This document shows positions 1-8,080 of a stretch of DNA of 64,000 nucleotides, in pieces. Positions within the stretch are counted from its first letter, which is position 1. Each line of letters begins with the position of its first letter. The stretch is from Nocardia fusca NBRC 14340 (lineage in GTDB: Bacteria; Actinomycetota; Actinomycetes; Mycobacteriales; Mycobacteriaceae). Under the pieces are notes generated by a model. That model had not been told where the DNA came from and ran no database searches. It saw only the letters and a program-made list of their open reading frames with translations. Location of the stretch: NCBI RefSeq assembly GCF_001618425.1, contig NZ_BDCU01000016.1:186001-250000 (forward strand). The letters run 5' to 3'. Position numbers and translations under genes: made by a program.

Positions 1-849
1 GTTGCCGATGGCGCCGATCAGTTCCGACGCGATACCCGGCACCGCGAAAACCGCCTCGACGATCAGCACTCCCGACAGCAGCCCGTCGCCGGTGCGGCCG
101 AATTCCTGCATCGCCGGGGCGAGGGCGTTGGGTGCGATATGCCGGGCCAGCAGCGATACCCGGCCCACGCCCAGGCGGCGGGCCGCGGCGATATACGGCC
201 GGTCCATTACATCTATGACACCGGCTCGCACCAACCGCACCAGCGGGGCCGCCACCCGGGCCACGGTGACGACCAGCGGCAGCACCAGATATTCGGGCCG
301 GGCCGCCAGCGCGGCCGGATCGACGCCGAGGAAGGTCGCGGGCAGCAGATCGAGACGGATCGACAGGAAGGTCACCAGCAGGACCGCGAGGACGAAATCG
401 GGGATCGAATCGAATCCGATACTGATCGCGGTGATCACGCGGTCGCGCGCCGAACCGGGGCGCGTTCCCGCCGCGAAACCCGCGGTCACCGCGAGGGGCA
501 CCAGCAGGACCAACGCCGACCCGGCGAGCAGCGCGGTGACCAGGAACGGGCCCGCGATCATGGTGCCGACCGGTGCGCCACTGGCATAGGAGGTGCCGAA
601 ATCCCCGCGCACCGCGGCGCCGAGCCAGTCGAGGAACCGGGTGACCGGTGCGACGTCGAGCCCGAGCAGGTGCCGGGCGGTCTGCTGCTGCGCCTCGCTC
701 AGGAGGGTGTTGTTCTGGATATCGGCGGCATCGCCCGGCAGCAACAGCGACAGCACGAATACCAGGACCAGCAGGACCAGCAACTGCCCGGCGCCCCACC
801 CGGCCCGGCGCAGCAGCAGTCGCGGCAACGGCCGTGAATTCCCGGCCAT
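1..849 (-). CDS. ABC transporter permease, peptide/nickel (DppB/NikB) type, partial
   Basis: Inner-membrane permease of the peptide/nickel ABC family. Reading the minus strand from ATG at 849 gives 283 open codons with no stop before the window edge, so the C-terminus is missing. A first transmembrane helix follows a basic N-terminus (about residues 18-38). Then come the family-typical segment with HLLGLDVAPVTRFLDWLG and GDFGTSYASG, and a set of hydrophobic helices. The cytoplasmic coupling loop has the EAA-like sequence AARRLGVGRVSLLARHIAPN near residues 210-230. The start lies 7 bp beyond the methyltransferase stop, so it belongs to the same operon and is the third gene under the cobalamin riboswitch at 3247-3356. 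The second permease and the ATPase are expected beyond the left edge. The substrate is inferred only from the riboswitch (cobalt chelate or corrinoid-related); the family alone would also allow peptides or nickel. Confidence 0.9.
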   Translation of the reverse strand, partial: MAGNSRPLPRLLLRRAGWGAGQLLVLLVLVFVLSLLLPGDAADIQNNTLLSEAQQQTARHLLGLDVAPVTRFLDWLGAAVRGDFGTSYASGAPVGTMIAGPFLVTALLAGSALVLLVPLAVTAGFAAGTRPGSARDRVITAISIGFDSIPDFVLAVLLVTFLSIRLDLLPATFLGVDPAALAARPEYLVLPLVVTVARVAAPLVRLVRAGVIDVMDRPYIAAARRLGVGRVSLLARHIAPNALAPAMQEFGRTGDGLLSGVLIVEAVFAVPGIASELIGAIGN

Positions 850-856
850 CGGGCCG

Positions 857-1624
857 CTACCGGATCCCGACCACGACACGGTCGTCGCCGTACTGCCAGA
901 CAGTCCCGGCCTCGGCGAAACCGGCGGCGCGCAGGAATGCGGTGTAGTCGCCGGCGGTGGGCCGATCGGTGACCGTGTGCTCGAATCCGCCGTCGCGCAG
1001 GCGCACCAGCTCGGCGAGTTCGTCGGCCGCTCCCACGGCCGCCCACCACGCCGCCCAGTCCTCGCCCACGGCCGAGCCCACCCGCTCGGCTCGGCGGGCG
1101 GTCAGCGCCCGGCCCAGTTCGTCCAGTCGCGGACCGTCCAGCCCCTCGTACAGATGGTCACCGTCGACGAAGACCCCGCCCGGCGGCAGTGCCCGGGCGC
1201 AGGTCTCGATCAGCGCGCGCAGCGGTGCCCGGTTCATCCAGTGCAGTGCCGTGGTGCTCACGAACGCGTCGGGGGCGCGCGCGAGATCCAGCGCGGCGAA
1301 CCAGCCGGGCTCGCGCAGATCGGCGGATACGGTCCGCAAGCGCGGCGAACCGTAGACGGTGTCGGCCAGCGCCAGCAGCAGCGGGTCGGCGTCGACACCG
1401 ACGACGGTGGCGCCGGGGATCCGGGCGAGCAACCGGGCCGCCAGGGTCCCCGGGCCGACGCCCAGATCGACGATCAGGGGATCCGGCCGGACGAGCAGTT
1501 CGGTCAGCACATCACCGATCACCTCGAACCGGGCCTCCCGGTCGGGCATGTAGTACTCCTGCTGGCGATCCCAGCGTTCGACCCAGTACCGTGCCCGCTC
1601 CGGATCGAGTCGCGCGGGGGTCAT
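857..1624 (-). CDS. Class I SAM-dependent methyltransferase in riboswitch-controlled transporter operon
   Basis: 255 residues, the usual size of a stand-alone class I methyltransferase. The SAM-binding motif I VDLGVGPGTLAARLL lies near residues 51-65, followed by the acidic motif II (VVGVDADPLLL) and a motif IV/post-I region ending in TTALHWM. This last motif is common in small-molecule methyltransferases related to trans-aconitate and ubiquinone methyltransferases. The ATG overlaps the stop of the upstream solute-binding protein gene by 4 nt (ATGA), so the two are translationally coupled. A methyltransferase between a binding protein and a permease is unusual for an uptake operon. It could modify the imported ligand or make a metal chelator, but the sequence does not name the substrate. 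Family assignment is firm; the role is inference. Confidence 0.85.
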   Translation of the reverse strand: MTPARLDPERARYWVERWDRQQEYYMPDREARFEVIGDVLTELLVRPDPLIVDLGVGPGTLAARLLARIPGATVVGVDADPLLLALADTVYGSPRLRTVSADLREPGWFAALDLARAPDAFVSTTALHWMNRAPLRALIETCARALPPGGVFVDGDHLYEGLDGPRLDELGRALTARRAERVGSAVGEDWAAWWAAVGAADELAELVRLRDGGFEHTVTDRPTAGDYTAFLRAAGFAEAGTVWQYGDDRVVVGIR

Positions 1625-3147
1625 CGGGCCGACACCCCGTCGAAGCGCGCCCAGTCGTGCGAATTGGGTACGGCGGCCGGGAGCCGCCGGAACCGGTCAC
1701 CGGCGGCGCTGTTCCAGTGCGTGGTGCCGAAGAACACGAAGCCCCCTCGATCGTGCAGTATTTCGTGCATGCCGCGGTAGAGCGCAGCCCGGCGGTCCGG
1801 ATCCGGGGTGGCCTGCGCGGTCGTGTAGAGCGCGTCGAACTGCGGATCGGACCATTTGGTGCGGTTCTGCGGCGACCCGGTGAGCAGCCGCGAGGCGAAA
1901 TGGTTGGGGATCGGCAGCGGCCCCGACTGTCCCATCGTGAGATGTCCCGTCCGCAGCGCGTCGGTGTAGTAACTGTCCTTGGAACCCAGCACCACGTTCA
2001 CCCGGACTCCGCATTCGGCGGCCTGATCGGCGAACAGCCGGGCGGCTTCGACGAACCCGTAGGCAACGGGGGCGGTGAACAGATCGAAACTCAGCTCGCG
2101 CACCCCGGCCCGGCGCAGCAGCCGGCCGGCCTCGTCGGGGTCGTACTCGTGCTGCGGCAGATCGGCGTAGTACTGGTAGCCCTTACCGAAGACATCGTTG
2201 CCGACCTCCCCCTGGCCTTCGAACGCCACCTTCACCAGTTCCGGCCGGTCGACCATCCGCATGACGGCGCGCCGCACATCCGGGTGGTCGAACGGCGGCC
2301 GGTCGGTCTTCATGGCGAAGAAATGGATTCCGCTCCCGGGGGTGGACACCAGCGTGACGCCGGGGTGTCCCGCCAGCGTCCGCGCGGCCGACGGCGTGAG
2401 GTTGTCGGCGTAGTCGATCTCGCCGCCGCGGACCGCGTTCACCCGGGCGTCCGCCTCCGCGCTCACGATCCGCAGCTGCCCGATGGCGGGCGCGCCGTCC
2501 CAGTAGTTCTCGTTACGGTGCGCGGTGAACTGCCGGCCGGCCTCGAAGGAGTCGAAGACGAAGGGCCCGGTGCCCACCGGACGGGCGAAATCGGCGGCAC
2601 CGTCCTGCACGATCTTGGTGCCGTACACCGACAGTGCGATGAGGAACTCGAACGAGGGCCGCTTCAGCACGATCTCGACGGTGCGGTCGTCGATCGCGCG
2701 ACTGCCGGCCAGGTCCACCTGATCCAGTGAGGACGCGGCGATGAACGGACGCTGCGGCGCGGGCCCGAGCACCCGCGAGAAGGTGTACAGCACATCGCGT
2801 GCGGTGAACTTCTTCCCGTCGTGCCAGGCCGCGTCCCGCAGCTCGATCCGCCACCGGGTGCCGTCGGCATTCGGTTCGGCCGATTCCGCCAGCCGCGGGA
2901 TCGGTGTCATCGAGCCGTCCACTTCGAACAGGCCATCGTAGACGGCCTTCATCCGGGCTTCGTCGATGAAGAGGGTGTTCACGCCGGGGTCGATCCCCTC
3001 CCCGGCGCCGGAGCCCTGGAAGGCGGCGGTGAACGTATCGGTACCGGCGGAGGAGCCGCGGCCACAGCCGAGGGTCAGCGCTCCCGCGGCCAGCACACTG
3101 CCGACCAGAAACGATCGGCGGCTCGACTCCGGTGGTGCACAACGCAT
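1621..3147 (-). CDS. ABC transporter solute-binding lipoprotein, family 5 (peptide/nickel type)
   Basis: 508 residues, normal for SBP_bac_5 proteins. The N-terminus has a twin-arginine-like SRRSFLVGS segment, then a hydrophobic stretch ending in the lipobox LTLGC, so the protein is probably exported (possibly by Tat) and anchored as a lipoprotein. The family signature region appears as MKAVYDGLFEVDG, followed by RLAESAEPNADGTRWRIELR and WHDGKKFTARDVLYTFSRV. A GGGAG ribosome site stands about 7 nt before the ATG. It is the first gene downstream of a cobalamin riboswitch and a perfect hairpin, with the methyltransferase and permease behind it. The likely role is capture of a cobalt complex or a corrinoid-related compound for import, inferred from the riboswitch. 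Confidence 0.9.
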   Translation of the reverse strand: MRCAPPESSRRSFLVGSVLAAGALTLGCGRGSSAGTDTFTAAFQGSGAGEGIDPGVNTLFIDEARMKAVYDGLFEVDGSMTPIPRLAESAEPNADGTRWRIELRDAAWHDGKKFTARDVLYTFSRVLGPAPQRPFIAASSLDQVDLAGSRAIDDRTVEIVLKRPSFEFLIALSVYGTKIVQDGAADFARPVGTGPFVFDSFEAGRQFTAHRNENYWDGAPAIGQLRIVSAEADARVNAVRGGEIDYADNLTPSAARTLAGHPGVTLVSTPGSGIHFFAMKTDRPPFDHPDVRRAVMRMVDRPELVKVAFEGQGEVGNDVFGKGYQYYADLPQHEYDPDEAGRLLRRAGVRELSFDLFTAPVAYGFVEAARLFADQAAECGVRVNVVLGSKDSYYTDALRTGHLTMGQSGPLPIPNHFASRLLTGSPQNRTKWSDPQFDALYTTAQATPDPDRRAALYRGMHEILHDRGGFVFFGTTHWNSAAGDRFRRLPAAVPNSHDWARFDGVSAR

Positions 3148-3195
3148 ATCCGACTCCCGTCGCGTCAGGCAGGCTCACGCGACGAAGACATGCGA

Positions 3196-3219
3196 AACGG
3201 ACCGCTCGAGCGGTCCGTT
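3196..3219 (-). terminator. Perfect 24-bp palindrome, expression platform of the cobalamin riboswitch
   Basis: A perfect inverted repeat with arm AACGGACCGCTC lies between the riboswitch aptamer and the first gene, 49 bp before its ATG. The transcript would form a very stable hairpin followed by a pyrimidine-rich stretch (TTCGCATGTCTTCGTC). The position fits a conditional transcription terminator. The absence of a run of U leaves open a simple stalling or protein-binding site. Confidence 0.6.
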
Positions 3220-3246
3220 CGGCGCATCGACCATACCCACGTGATC

Positions 3247-3356
3247 ATGACCGTTTCTGGTTCATCCGCAGGTATCTGGCTGCGGCCCGCACGCGAGCCA
3301 CACAGTTGCGGGACAGCGCCGGATTCGCACCGGACTTCCCTACGAACATCGGTCAC
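3247..3356 (-). ncRNA. Cobalamin riboswitch aptamer upstream of the SBP-methyltransferase-permease operon
   Basis: Read on the minus strand, the segment has the conserved cobalamin core. GGGAAGTCCGGTGCGAATCC is followed by GGCGCTGTCCCGCAACTGT and then the B12 box GCAGCCAGATACCTGC (near 3268-3283). A closing stem can be drawn between GTGACCG (3350-3356) and CGGTCAT (3247-3253), giving a compact aptamer of about 110 nt. The element starts about 100 nt before the first ATG, with a perfect hairpin in between. Binding of adenosylcobalamin or a related corrinoid is expected to repress the operon. The core motif is directly visible; the exact 5' boundary and the ligand form are inferred. Confidence 0.9.
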
Positions 3357-3600
3357 ATTACCCAAGCGCCCCGCGGGGGACCATCGTCTCGCCCACGCGA
3401 TCCCCGTCCGGGGAGGTGGCGGACGGTACGGCCGCGCCGGGCGAATGCACAGCGTGTGATGCAGGCCGCCACCGGCCCACGTTTGCCGCCGGGTACCAGG
3501 TGGTAGTCATCCAAGGAAATGCTCTCGTCGTGGTTCGTTCCTCGCCAGGACGGTTCGGGACGGAGCGGCACAACGGGCAACAGGTGGCTAGGAGAGTCGG

Positions 3601-4581
3601 GTGTCGGTAGTTCTCGTGCTTCAGGCACGCGGTCTCGGTGATCTGCTCACCGCTGTTCCGGCATTACGTGCACTGCGCCGGGCTCGCCGCACCGATCATC
3701 TCGTGCTGGCCGCGCCGCACCGTCTGCGTCCCATCGTCGATGTGATCGCCTGCGTGGACGAGTTCGTGCCCATCGCCGATCCGCAGGGCCTGCGCTGGGA
3801 CGGGCCGCCGCCGAAACTGGCGGTGAACCTGCACGGCGCCGGTGCCGCCCCGATCGTGCAGCTCGGCAAGACCGGGGCCGAACGTATCCTCACGTATCGG
3901 AATCCGGCCTTTCCGGAGATCCCGGCACCCGATTGGCAGCCCGACCACCATCCGATCGACCGCTGGTGTCATCTGCTCGAATTCGACGGGATCGGTGCGG
4001 ATCGGCGCAATCTGGGCCTGGTGCCGCCGGTGGCGACCACCAGCCATCGCGACAGCGTGGTCGTTCATATCGGCGCGAGCGCGGCCGCCCGGCGCTGGCC
4101 CCCGGACCGATTCGCGGCGGTGATCCGGCATCTGCTGGTGCTCGGCCACGAGGTGGTGCTCACCGGTGACGAGAGCGACCGGGAGAACGCGCTGGGGATC
4201 GCGGCCCGGGCCGGACTGTCCGGCCAGCGGGTGCTGGCCGGTATCCAGAACCTGATCGAGCTGTCGGCGACGGTGGCCGAGGCCTCCGTGGTCCTGTGCG
4301 GTGACACCGGCGTCGCCCATCTCGCCACCGCCTTCGGCACCCGCACCGTGCAACTGTTCGGTCCCACGGCCCCGGGTCAGGGCGGGCCGCCGCGGCACCT
4401 GATGAACCGGCACGAGGTGCTGTGGGCCGGGCGAATCGGCGACCGTCATGCCCCCACCACCGATCCCGGCCTGCTACAGATCGGCTCGACCGAGGTGATC
4501 GCGGCCCTCGACCGGCAGCTGAGCAAACGCCGCGGCGAAGTGGGCGTGACCGGCAGTACGGCGTACCGCCGGGTCGGCTGA
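3601..4581 (+). CDS. Glycosyltransferase family 9 (heptosyltransferase-like)
   Basis: 326 residues with the two-domain GT-B pattern of family 9. The N-terminal RGLGDLLTAVPALRALRR motif is at residues 9-27. The C-terminal donor-binding part has VVVHIGASAAARRWPPDRFAAVI near 150-173 and the signature VLCGDTGVAHLATAFGTRTVQLFGPTAP near 235-262. In Gram-negative bacteria relatives add heptose to LPS; in mycolata they probably act on cell-envelope or secondary glycans, so the acceptor is unknown. The GTG start has a good AGGAGA site 5-10 nt upstream. It ends 10 bp from the convergent ArsR gene and seems to be a single-gene unit. Confidence 0.88.
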   Translation: MSVVLVLQARGLGDLLTAVPALRALRRARRTDHLVLAAPHRLRPIVDVIACVDEFVPIADPQGLRWDGPPPKLAVNLHGAGAAPIVQLGKTGAERILTYRNPAFPEIPAPDWQPDHHPIDRWCHLLEFDGIGADRRNLGLVPPVATTSHRDSVVVHIGASAAARRWPPDRFAAVIRHLLVLGHEVVLTGDESDRENALGIAARAGLSGQRVLAGIQNLIELSATVAEASVVLCGDTGVAHLATAFGTRTVQLFGPTAPGQGGPPRHLMNRHEVLWAGRIGDRHAPTTDPGLLQIGSTEVIAALDRQLSKRRGEVGVTGSTAYRRVG

Positions 4582-4591
4582 AGGGCCGGCG

Positions 4592-4951
4592 CTACCGGTC
4601 GTCCCGGTTCGCGGCCTCGCTGAGCGCGGCGGCGTAGGCGGCCAGGGCGCTCTGCCAGAACTGTTCGAGGTAGTCGCGGGCATCGCTGAGGCCGCGGGGG
4701 TCCAGTGAGTAGAGGCGGCGGTTGCCCATCGGCCGCATCATCACCAGCCGCGCGTCCCGCAGTACCCGCAGATGCTGCGATACCGCCGAGCTGGTGATCC
4801 CGACCTGGGCGGCGAGCTCTCCTACCGAGCGCGGCCCGGCGGGCAGCGCTTCGAATATCGCGCGCCTGGTGGGGTCTGCCAGGGCGATCAGCGGCGCGAC
4901 TCTGTTAGCGACCACTGAAACAGTGTCGATCTTCTGGCACACTTCGGTCAA
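4592..4951 (-). CDS. ArsR-family winged-helix regulator
   Basis: 119 residues, typical ArsR length. The winged HTH is clear: ALADPTRRAIFEAL, then VGELAAQVGITSSAVSQHLRVLRDARLV with the recognition helix SSAVSQHLRVL, then the wing MMRPMGNRRLYSLD. No ELCVCDL-type metal-binding cysteine motif is present, and the one cysteine near the N-terminus is isolated. It is therefore probably not a metal sensor of the classical type but one of the larger group that responds to small molecules or redox state. The gene is divergent from the LytM peptidase gene with 147 bp between them and is convergent with the GT9 gene. Its target is not evident; the divergent promoter is the first candidate. Confidence 0.87.
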   Translation of the reverse strand: MTEVCQKIDTVSVVANRVAPLIALADPTRRAIFEALPAGPRSVGELAAQVGITSSAVSQHLRVLRDARLVMMRPMGNRRLYSLDPRGLSDARDYLEQFWQSALAAYAAALSEAANRDDR

Positions 4952-5098
4952 ACTAGATCAATGTCTCACTTGCGCAGCTCGGGGGGCGATATTTCCGGTT
5001 CCGTTATCGGACGGTAATACGCGACCTGCGCTTATATGATCTCGTGACAGTTGCCACATAATTGCTGCCTCGGCGTGTCGGTCCCCTAACTTGTAACC

Positions 5099-5812
5099 AT
5101 GCCCGTGACCCTTCCGTTACCTTTCCGTAAGCTCACGGTGTCGTCGATCGGCAGTCGCCCCATCACGACACAGGTTGTCGCCACCTCGACAGCCCTCTGC
5201 GCCGGTTTCGCCCTCTTCGCCGCGGGAGCCGATTCCGGTAACGAACAGATCACCCCGGTGGCCGCCACTTCGGAGGCGCCGGCCGACCCCGCCGACCGCG
5301 CACCCGCCGAGCGGCCCGCGATCTCGCACGACCCCGCCGCGTGGGCCCCGCATCAGGCCGCCGACGACAATCAGCCCGTTCCGGTGTCCTTCCCGTTCTT
5401 CGAGCCCCCGCGCCAAACCACGGTACAACCGGCCGACGGCGTCGTGTCCTCCGGCTTCGGGGCACGCTGGGGCACCAACCACAACGGCATCGACTTCGCC
5501 GCGAACATGGGTTCACCGATCCGGTCGGTCACCGACGGTGTCGTGATCGAGGCCGGCCCGGCCACCGGCTTCGGCCTGTGGGTCCGCGTCCAGCAGGACG
5601 ACGGCAGCGTCGGCGTCTACGGCCATATGCAGGATATTCTCGTCTCGGTCGGCCAACAGGTACAGGCCGGTGACGTGATCGCCACCGTCGGCAGCCGCGG
5701 CCAGTCCACCGGACCGCACCTGCACTACGAGGTCCACCAGCCCGGCATCGGCCCGGTCGACCCGCTGCCCTATCTCGCCGGTCGTGGGCTCGTCCTGAAC
5801 AACCCCGGCTGA
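5099..5812 (+). CDS. M23 (LytM) peptidoglycan peptidase, secreted
   Basis: 237 residues. After a short basic start comes one hydrophobic segment (about residues 26-45), acting as signal or membrane anchor. Then follow an Ala/Pro/Asp-rich linker and the catalytic M23 domain at about 115-230. Zinc ligands are visible as the His of NHNGIDFA with its following Asp, and the H-x-H of GPHLHYEV. The domain is complete with the GXGYYVxI-like turn replaced by GFGLWVRV. The role is cleavage of peptidoglycan cross-links or activation of other hydrolases outside the membrane. No convincing ribosome site precedes the ATG, so a leaderless transcript or a slightly different start is possible. A short GC hairpin follows the stop. 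Confidence 0.88.
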   Translation: MPVTLPLPFRKLTVSSIGSRPITTQVVATSTALCAGFALFAAGADSGNEQITPVAATSEAPADPADRAPAERPAISHDPAAWAPHQAADDNQPVPVSFPFFEPPRQTTVQPADGVVSSGFGARWGTNHNGIDFAANMGSPIRSVTDGVVIEAGPATGFGLWVRVQQDDGSVGVYGHMQDILVSVGQQVQAGDVIATVGSRGQSTGPHLHYEVHQPGIGPVDPLPYLAGRGLVLNNPG

Positions 5813-5838
5813 CCCTTACCCTCGGCCGATCCGACGGC

Positions 5839-5854
5839 CCCCGGCATACCGGGG
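5839..5854 (+). terminator. Short GC hairpin after the M23 peptidase gene
   Basis: CCCCGG-CATA-CCGGGG, a 6-bp stem with a 4-nt loop, lies 26 bp after the peptidase stop. There is no U-run, so the call as a terminator is weak and rests on position. Confidence 0.35.
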
Positions 5855-5918
5855 TACCGGCCGCACACAGTCCTGTAGTGGGACGCGACGGCCGGACCCC
5901 CGTTCCTACCGTCGGAAC

Positions 5919-7028
5919 ATGTCCGCACTGCTCCCCGGCGTCCCGGCTTCCGGACGCCCCACGACTTCCGATCCATGTCGGGTGATCGGACGCCTGCACC
6001 GGCCATTGCTGCTCAGTTCCGCGGCAATGGCCGGTCTGGTGTTTACCGGCCTGATCGCGATGGTCGTCGACGACCGCGTCCTGCTCGGCGAATCGGTCTG
6101 GCTCAAACCGGTCAAATTCGGGCTGGCGTTCCTGCTGTACTCGCTGACCCTGGCCTGGCTGTTGTCGCTACCCCACCGCGGCCGGCGGGTGACCTGGTGG
6201 CTGGGGGTCGTGTTCTCCGTCACCGCGTTCGTGGACGTGGGGTTCATCGTGGTCCAGGCCGCGCGTGGCACCTTCAGCCATTTCAACACCGAAACCGACG
6301 CGGTCAACGAAATCGGGCAGATGATCTTCGCCTCGGGAGTCCCGGGTCTCTTTTTCGCGAATCTGCTGATCGCCGTGATCGTTTCGATACGTCCCGGCGC
6401 GGATCGGCCCACCGTGTGGGCGATTCGCGGCGGGCTGGCGATGGGGGTGGTCTCGATGGCACTGGGATACCTCATGGGTTTCACCGGGACCCAGCTCACC
6501 CGCACCGCGGACGGCCGGCTGGTCGAATTGGCCGCCGGGCACACCGTGGTCGACGCCGGAACCCGGCAGGCCGTCGGCGCACCGGACGCGGTGACGGGTA
6601 TGCCGATCACCCACTGGAGCACCCTGGGCGGTGACCTGCGCATTCCCCATTTCGTGGGATTACACGGAATCCAGGTGGTACTGGCCGCGGTGGTGATCCT
6701 CGCCTGGTGCGCGCGGCGTTACCCCCGGCTGCGCCCGGTCCGGACCCGCAGCAGGTTGATCGGAGTGGTGATCCTGGCCTGGGGCGGTCTGCAGGCCATC
6801 ACATTCTGGCAAGCGATGCGCGGACAACCGCTGCCGCACCCGGACACCGCCACCCTGCTCGCGCTGCTCGGCCTGGCCGTCGCGGTCACTGTCCTCGCCG
6901 CGGTGAGCGTCGGGTCCACTCCGGCGGTCGGCGGCGAGACGATCTCGCCGCCGCGCGCACAGCACGATTCGACGCAGGTCAGCGCAACCGTTCGGCGTCC
7001 CGGGCGAGTTCGACCAGAACCGCGCTGA
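5919..7028 (+). CDS. Polytopic membrane protein of unknown function
   Basis: 369 residues with about eight hydrophobic segments: near 32-52, 65-85, 95-118, 140-160, 170-190, 240-260, 275-293 and 305-325. A polar loop (about 190-235) separates the fourth or fifth helix from the last three, and the tail is short and basic. Features such as ESVWLKPVKFGLAF and GTFSHFNTETD recall a conserved but uncharacterised actinobacterial membrane family. No transporter or enzyme motif was recognised. The 3' end overlaps the convergent zinc-finger gene by about 50 bp, and both reading frames look genuine. Confidence 0.75.
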   Translation: MSALLPGVPASGRPTTSDPCRVIGRLHRPLLLSSAAMAGLVFTGLIAMVVDDRVLLGESVWLKPVKFGLAFLLYSLTLAWLLSLPHRGRRVTWWLGVVFSVTAFVDVGFIVVQAARGTFSHFNTETDAVNEIGQMIFASGVPGLFFANLLIAVIVSIRPGADRPTVWAIRGGLAMGVVSMALGYLMGFTGTQLTRTADGRLVELAAGHTVVDAGTRQAVGAPDAVTGMPITHWSTLGGDLRIPHFVGLHGIQVVLAAVVILAWCARRYPRLRPVRTRSRLIGVVILAWGGLQAITFWQAMRGQPLPHPDTATLLALLGLAVAVTVLAAVSVGSTPAVGGETISPPRAQHDSTQVSATVRRPGRVRPEPR

Positions 7029-7302
7029 GCCGCGCGAGCTCGTCCCGGTCGGCGCCCTCGTCGACCGCTGTCGCCACATCCTCGGCCGCGCAGCGCGCGG
7101 CGAACCACCGGTCGGCCAGGGCGGTGGCCTCGGCGGCACTGAGCACCACCGAATCGGCGGGGATCCCAGTGCCCTTCACATTGTTGCGATGCTCATAGGC
7201 GCGCTGGCGGCAGGACTGCCGGCAGTAGCGGCGCCGCCGCCCCGCTTCCGAATCCACTATTTCCCGACCACACCACAGGCACGACTCCAACCGGCGCGAC
7301 AT
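6979..7302 (-). CDS. Small zinc-ribbon-like protein
   Basis: 107 residues from the ATG at 7302; an upstream in-frame start at 7347 adds 15 residues that do not look conserved. The N-terminus holds four cysteines in the pattern CLWCG ... YCRQSCRQRAYEHRNN, a treble-clef or FCS-like zinc site followed by a basic helix. The remainder is an acidic/alanine-rich helical segment. This type of protein is common in mycolata and is often annotated only as hypothetical; nucleic-acid binding is plausible. Its gene is convergent with the membrane protein gene. Confidence 0.7.
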   Translation of the reverse strand: MSRRLESCLWCGREIVDSEAGRRRRYCRQSCRQRAYEHRNNVKGTGIPADSVVLSAAEATALADRWFAARCAAEDVATAVDEGADRDELARLSAVLVELARDAERLR

Positions 7303-7392
7303 GACCCGACACCCTAATAGGAACTCTCGCAGCAGCACACACCGCACACCGCGCGGGGCCCCTCAGCCGAACCCCGTACAATTACAAGGCTT

Positions 7393-7419
7393 GGGAACGG
7401 AAAGACCCTGACGAACGTT
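7393..7419 (+). promoter_or_regulatory. ECF sigma (SigE/SigH-type) promoter motif upstream of rbpA
   Basis: GGGAAC at 7393-7398 and CGTT at 7416-7419 are separated by 17 bp, matching the mycobacterial SigE/SigH form GGAAC-N17-CGTT. It lies within the 416-bp gene-free stretch 7303-7718 and points toward rbpA, leaving a long leader of about 290 nt. In Streptomyces rbpA is known to have a SigR promoter, so redox or envelope-stress induction is plausible here. The rest of the gap shows no gene. Confidence 0.5.
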
Positions 7420-7718
7420 GACATGAACAGGGCGCACGGCCTGGACCGGCACGAATCCCCGATTCGTGGCAGCACCAACGGCCCGCGCACGTGACCCGAA
7501 CGGCCGGCGGGCGACAACGGCCGGCGAACGCGACCCACCAGGTCGCGGTAGCAAGACAACAAGGGGTCGACCCATCGGTTCGCACCCCGGCGCGGGTTTC
7601 GGTGCCCCGCAGCGGATACACCGTCGGTGTTTTCGCTCCGGTGTTCCGGAGCTCCGCGGCAGGGAACCGCGGACCCGCGCGCGGCAACGCGCCGACAACA
7701 CAGAGAGGACCTGTACAG

Positions 7719-8054
7719 ATGGCAGATCGCGTACTCCGGGGCAGCCGGCTCGGAGCGGTGAGCTACGAAACCGACCGCGACCATGATCTGGCTCCCCGCC
7801 GGATCGCCCGGTACCGGACCGACAATGGTGAAGAGTTCGATGTTCCGTTCGCCGACGACGCCGAGATCCCGCCGACCTGGTTGTGCCGCAACGGCCAGGA
7901 AGGTGTGCTGATCGAGGGCACCACGCAGGAGGCGAAGAAGGTGAAGCCGCCGCGCACGCACTGGGACATGCTGCTCGAGCGGCGCAGCAAGGATGAGCTC
8001 GAGGAACTGCTCAAGGAGCGGCTGGAACTGCTCAAGACCCGTCGCCGGGGCTGA
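7719..8054 (+). CDS. rbpA: RNA polymerase-binding protein RbpA
   Basis: 111 residues from ATG 7719, preceded by the ribosome site AGAGAGGA. The sequence is recognisable almost end to end as actinobacterial RbpA: MADRVLRGSRLGAVSYETDR, the core FDVPFADDAEIPPTWLCRNG, the basic linker KKVKPPRTHWDML and the sigma-interaction domain ERRSKDELEELLKERLELL. RbpA binds RNA polymerase and group 1/2 sigma factors, stabilises the holoenzyme and promotes open-complex formation; in some species it affects rifampicin tolerance. An in-frame upstream start at 7491 would add 76 unconserved residues and is rejected. A perfect palindromic terminator follows, separating it from the NRPS/exporter operon. Confidence 0.97.
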   Translation: MADRVLRGSRLGAVSYETDRDHDLAPRRIARYRTDNGEEFDVPFADDAEIPPTWLCRNGQEGVLIEGTTQEAKKVKPPRTHWDMLLERRSKDELEELLKERLELLKTRRRG

Positions 8055-8080
8055 GCCCGGACGACCCGAAGTGACATAGC

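Noticed and set aside
7491..7718. 76-codon N-terminal extension of RbpA
   Set aside because: RbpA proteins begin at MADRVLRGSRLG; the ATG at 7719 has a good ribosome site.
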